Shown here: positions 14,474-15,541 of the stretch, one piece after another | Position numbering within the stretch: the stretch's first letter is position 1 | How the letters are laid out: each line of letters opens with the position of its first letter | Assembly: GCA_041666425.1 (NCBI GenBank) | Contig: JBAYHA010000026.1 | Coordinates: 1-15,541 of the forward strand | Length of the DNA stretch: 15,541 nucleotides | Direction of reading: 5' to 3' | Source: JBAYHA01 sp041666425 | GTDB taxonomy: Bacteria > Patescibacteriota > Patescibacteriia > UBA11705 > JABHMO01 | Notes under the pieces: model-generated | Databases searched by the model: none | Told to the model about the DNA's origin: nothing | The model's input: the letters and a program-made list of their open reading frames with translations, nothing else | Program-made: the position numbers and the translations under genes

Positions 14474-14553
14474 AGTTGGTCAGTTGGTCAGTTGGTCGGT
14501 TGATCGGTTGATCGGTTGATCGGTTGGTCGGTTGGTCGGTTGATCAGTTGATT
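14474..14553 (+). repeat. Ten-unit 8-bp tandem array, (A/G)GTTG(G/A)TC
   Basis: Ten contiguous units: AGTTGGTC three times, GGTTGATC three times, GGTTGGTC twice, GGTTGATC and AGTTGATT. Runs of identical units suggest recent slippage or unequal exchange. It is the longest and cleanest of the four arrays. It overlaps the 3' end of the minus-strand regulator gene: the TGA stop (14546-14544) and the Asn codon before it are read from repeat sequence. Confidence 0.9.
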
Positions 14554-15299
14554 TTCTCCGCTATCCCCCACATCGCTTCAAACAACAACTGCAATGTATG
14601 CGCAAACAATTTATCCGAAATAATCAACCAACCACCATTGCCGGCGATGTAAACAGTTCTGTCAGTAATTAAAATTTCACATAAAAAACCGAATTTTCCA
14701 CCAGGCAAAAATTTTAAATTAAACTTTTTGTTTTCCAACAATGGTTTTACTTTGCGATCAACATAATGCTCTTTTGAAATATACAATGCTTTGAAACATT
14801 GCACTCTTTTTAAAATTTTTTCCACATGCGAACGACTGAAATATTCACCATATTGATCATAGTTAAAAATATTAAAAAGCTCATCAGTGCGCAACAATTC
14901 TATTTCTTCACGCACCTTTTTTAGGTCTTCCGGATTGTTATAATCAAAATAACGGACACTGGGACGATCTTTTGCCAAATGATACAAAGATTCCAGTTCA
15001 GGCACCAAATTTTGCAAAATTTCGCGTCTGCGAATCACTTCACGCTCCTGTTCTTCATAAAGTTTTTGCAACCGATCAGGTTTTTCGGCAGCATAATAAA
15101 CCTTATCAAATTTTTTAAATCCAATAATCAATCCACGACTAATTAAATTTTTAATATGCGTATAAGCGGTAGTTCGATTGATTTCCGCTTTCTTCGCAAT
15201 TTCTAAAACAGTGCCATACCCCAATTCCAAAGCAGAAAGATAAACATGCGCCTCCTTTTGACCCAGCCCCAGTGCCAACAGTTGTTCATTTAATTTCAT
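14544..15299 (-). CDS. TrmB-like transcriptional regulator
   Basis: A 251-aa protein with an N-terminal winged helix-turn-helix of the TrmB family: LLALGLGQKEAHVYLSALEL, then VLEIAKKAEINRTTAYTHIKNLISRGLI (to about residue 60) and the wing FKKFDKVYYAA. Next comes a charged helix (about 72-100, RLQKLYEEQEREVIRRREIL) typical of the TrmB dimer coiled coil. The C-terminal half has strands such as KFGFLCEILITDRTVYIAG. In archaea TrmB senses sugars; the shortened relatives in CPR genomes have no known ligand. Its position after the surface-glycan genes makes sugar-linked regulation possible but unproved. The ATG at 15299 has no Shine-Dalgarno. The C-terminus runs into the 8-bp repeat array. Confidence 0.88.
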   Translation of the reverse strand: MKLNEQLLALGLGQKEAHVYLSALELGYGTVLEIAKKAEINRTTAYTHIKNLISRGLIIGFKKFDKVYYAAEKPDRLQKLYEEQEREVIRRREILQNLVPELESLYHLAKDRPSVRYFDYNNPEDLKKVREEIELLRTDELFNIFNYDQYGEYFSRSHVEKILKRVQCFKALYISKEHYVDRKVKPLLENKKFNLKFLPGGKFGFLCEILITDRTVYIAGNGGWLIISDKLFAHTLQLLFEAMWGIAEKIN

Positions 15300-15350
15300 A
15301 ATATTTATTTTTATTATTCTATAAAATTTTCTGAATTAATATGGATTTTA

Positions 15351-15377
15351 GTAGGGCAGGTCAAGCCCTGCCCCTAC
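15351..15377. repeat. GC-rich inverted repeat upstream of the regulator
   Basis: GTAGGGCAGG (15351-15360) pairs with CCTGCCCCTAC (15367-15377) with a small bulge, around a short loop. It has the look of a dispersed GTAGGGGCAGGG-type intergenic repeat. It lies 52 bp before the start of the TrmB-like gene and would form in the leader if transcription began at the promoter near 15416. It is not followed by a T-tract on the minus strand. Confidence 0.6.
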
Positions 15378-15411
15378 TTTATGAACTTTATAAACTTTAT
15401 GAACTTTCTAC
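15376..15411. repeat. Four 9-bp tandem repeats, ACTTTATGA type
   Basis: ACTTTATGA, ACTTTATAA, ACTTTATGA and ACTTTCTAC lie in perfect 9-bp register, directly next to the inverted repeat and just downstream (minus sense) of a -10 element. It could be a simple slippage product or a set of operator sites for the neighbouring regulator. Confidence 0.7.
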
Positions 15412-15415
15412 TTAT

Positions 15416-15424
15416 ATTATACCA
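15416..15424 (-). promoter_or_regulatory. Extended -10 promoter for the TrmB-like gene
   Basis: On the minus strand TGG-TATAAT (15424-15416) is a consensus extended -10, identical to the one before the sugar transferase gene. No good -35. The start near 15409 would give a leader of about 110 nt holding the 9-bp repeats and the hairpin. A nearer alternative, TAGAAT at 15321-15316, would give a leader of about 10 nt. Confidence 0.45.
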
Positions 15425-15458
15425 ATTGTCAGCCGTTTCTAACATTTTGTCTTGCCAT

Positions 15459-15493
15459 TTATCCACAAAACATCAGATAACAAATTTTACACA
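15459..15493 (+). other. DnaA-box-like sites at right edge (possible origin region)
   Basis: TTATCCACA (15459-15467) is a perfect match to the bacterial DnaA box TTATNCACA, and TTTTACACA (15485-15493) has one mismatch, in the same orientation 26 bp away. The surroundings are AT-rich and non-coding. I saw no other perfect DnaA box in the window. Two sites are too few to prove an origin. Confidence 0.35.
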
Positions 15494-15541
15494 TTGCCAA
15501 AGTTATGTCGCAAAAAGTTCTTCAAAACAAACAAATTTAAA

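Noticed and set aside
14474..14553. CRISPR array
   Set aside because: The units are 8 bp with no spacers and no cas genes nearby; it is a plain tandem repeat.
15505..15540. Start of a next gene on the plus strand (MSQKVLQNKQI)
   Set aside because: A TAA stop follows after 11 codons; there is no ribosome site.
1..15541. tRNA genes, insertion sequences or prophage genes
   Set aside because: No T-loop-like GGTTCGA motif, transposase, integrase or phage protein was seen on either strand.

Overview
The window looks like chromosome from a small-genome, AT-rich bacterium, most likely Candidate Phyla Radiation / Patescibacteria (Parcubacteria or Falkowbacteria-like). The clues are a DUF4012 membrane protein, a TrmB-type regulator, three GT4 glycosyltransferases beside a polyprenyl-phosphate sugar transferase, a divergent PurA, many starts without a Shine-Dalgarno (SD) site, and palindromic intergenic repeats. 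UGA ends genes (for example at 7313 and 14544), so the UGA=Gly code of Gracilibacteria does not apply. The lineage is inferred from content, not from a marker gene.

Layout. 1-2247 (minus strand): six tightly packed, mostly overlapping small genes that I do not recognise, the last cut by the window edge. They run from one consensus promoter (2282-2310), and each has a strong SD. 2379-2826 (plus): promoter, RNase P RNA and terminator, divergent from that operon. 2879-4312 (plus): a polyprenyl glycosylphosphotransferase, the initiating enzyme for a lipid-linked glycan. 4313-4554: palindromes, an 8-bp tandem array and two TTGACA boxes. 4555-6025: a 37-codon leader ORF overlapping purA. 6204-9820: three GT4 glycosyltransferases. 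9824-14397: two large single-span membrane proteins, one DUF4012 and one with repeated beta-sandwich-like ectodomains. 14405-14553: a bidirectional terminator and the longest 8-bp array. 14544-15299 (minus): a TrmB-like regulator. 15300-15541: non-coding, with a hairpin, 9-bp repeats and DnaA-box-like sites.

How it fits together. The phosphotransferase, GT4 enzymes, DUF4012 protein and ectodomain protein form a plausible module for building and anchoring a cell-surface glycan. purA, with its leader ORF, sits inside this module. Its PurA keeps the P-loop-like GDEGKGK but has Asn where the catalytic His is expected. The unknown minus-strand operon is the best candidate for an undescribed system. 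The second notable theme is a dispersed 8-bp tandem repeat, (A/G)GTTGNTC, present in four intergenic regions and always on the plus strand. It touches a promoter and a stop codon. The plus strand is C-rich relative to G whichever way genes point, so it looks like the lagging strand. This and the DnaA-box-like sites at the right end hint that a replication origin could lie just beyond the window.
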